Shown here piece by piece: positions 42,268 to 42,588 of a stretch of DNA of 42,588 nt. The DNA comes from an uncultured Elusimicrobiales bacterium (GTDB taxonomy: Bacteria > Elusimicrobiota > Elusimicrobia > Elusimicrobiales > Elusimicrobiaceae). The first letter of the stretch is position 1. The number at the start of each line of letters is the position of its first letter. The position numbers were made by a program, and so were the translations under genes. The notes beneath the pieces were generated by a model. The model was not told the DNA's origin. It ran no database searches and worked only from the letters and a program-made list of their open reading frames with translations. Location: NCBI GenBank assembly GCA_944326765.1, contig CALVFE010000010.1, positions 1 through 42,588 of the forward strand, read 5' to 3'.

Positions 42268-42400
42268 GCCAAAGAAAGGGACAAGCAACTATTAAAAAAT
42301 TGATTGAACTTCCGGCAAAATTTTGCGCTTATACAAGCGTAAATTTAGGCGATAAGATTTTTCTTCATTGAAAAGCAAAAAATTAATAAAATAAAGAGGA

Positions 42401-42485
42401 GGAGAGGTGGCCGAGTGGTTTAAGGCACCAGTCTTGAAAACTGGCATACCGCAAGGTATCGAGGGTTCGAATCCCTCCCTCTCCG
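42401..42485 (+). tRNA. tRNA-Ser (anticodon UGA)
   Basis: An 85-base class II tRNA. The acceptor GGAGAGG pairs with CCTCTCC and G is the discriminator base. The D arm contains GGCCGAGTGG, and the anticodon loop CTTGAAA sits between CCAGT and ACTGG (anticodon TGA). A long variable arm TACC-GCAA-GGTA is typical of tRNA-Ser, and the T arm is GAGGG-TTCGAAT-CCCTC. The 3' CCA is not encoded. A -10-like TAAAAT ends eight bases before the gene. UGA anticodons read UCN codons, whose A37 is a target of MiaA/MiaB, both encoded in this window. Confidence 0.97.
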
Positions 42486-42511
42486 TGCTCTAGTGTGAAT
42501 TAATTAGATAC

Positions 42512-42549
42512 AATCCACGATGAACTTTTTTCTCGTCGTGGATTTTTTA
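42512..42549 (+). terminator. Terminator after tRNA-Ser
   Basis: ATCCACGA and TCGTGGAT form a stem, followed by a T-rich run, 27 bases after the tRNA. Confidence 0.8.
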
Positions 42550-42588
42550 TTTTACTTAAATCTTAAATGCTCGTTTTCCGTTTCCCCG

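Noticed and set aside
1..42588. CRISPR arrays, insertion sequences, prophage or integrated elements
   Set aside because: No regularly spaced repeats, transposase, integrase or phage structural genes were found; the content is housekeeping throughout.

Overview
The window looks like a chromosomal stretch of a Gram-negative, fermentative, host- or gut-associated bacterium. My best guess is the phylum Elusimicrobiota (Elusimicrobium-like). That is inference from a Bat/MoxR-type operon, pilin-like genes scattered singly, a GmhA (LPS heptose) gene, glutamate dehydrogenase facing an amino-acid/dicarboxylate symporter, and almost purely housekeeping content with many TPR proteins. No 16S gene or other decisive marker is present. 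I see no phage, integrase, transposase or CRISPR array.

Layout. 1-7160: a co-directional Bat (aerotolerance-type) operon: DUF58, a signal-peptide/one-TM partner, two VWA membrane proteins, a Q/N-rich TPR protein, BatD and a TPR-SH3 protein. 7175-9890: sugar phosphate genes gmhA, rpiB and pgi. 9947-14514: tRNA/ribosome maintenance (miaB, miaA, hflX), interrupted by a PilZ protein and a reversed pilin gene. 14500-17523: a secreted trypsin-like protease, then plsY-gpsA (phospholipid entry) and an HU protein. 17698-25062 (minus): a membrane protein of unknown role, queF, an unusual P1B-like ATPase, a TPR lipoprotein, lspA and ileS. 25224-28455: a DtxR/MntR regulator divergent from gdhA, with a DAACS symporter converging on gdhA. 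28611-29553: RNase HI, then the RNase P RNA. 29729-32076 (minus): orphan histidine kinase, tsaC and rsmI. 32227-37297: two tandem YfcC-type transporters, an SSS symporter and an overlapping thiamine pyrophosphokinase gene. 37380-41609 (minus): radical SAM, membrane-anchored glycogen-binding-like protein, tsaE, tsaB, rimI and a TPR protein, mostly with overlapping start/stop codons. 41669-42588: a second pilin-like gene (minus) and tRNA-Ser(UGA).

What stands out. The two pilin genes lie 30 kb apart, yet both are preceded by the same promoter-like arrangement. A -35 box and a -10 box are separated by exactly 16 bases, of which 12 are an uninterrupted T tract. This is the arrangement expected for slipped-strand phase variation of promoter strength. 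A second theme is promoter geometry. The RNase P RNA fixes one start site six bases after an extended -10 (TGCTAAAAT), and the same six-base distance separates -10-like boxes from the ATG of miaA, plsY and rnhA, which suggests leaderless mRNAs. Other items worth checking are an RNase HI with a sliding-clamp-like QPDLF tail, a P-type ATPase lacking the TGE glutamate and HP histidine, an SSS symporter overlapping thiamine pyrophosphokinase, a duplicated start region in the DtxR-type gene, and a PilZ protein with a Cys-rich tail.

Together the genes describe central metabolism (glycolysis/pentose phosphate, glutamate catabolism), tRNA modification (ms2i6A, t6A, queuosine), envelope biogenesis and solute uptake. 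All calls come from reading translated sequence by eye; no database search was run.
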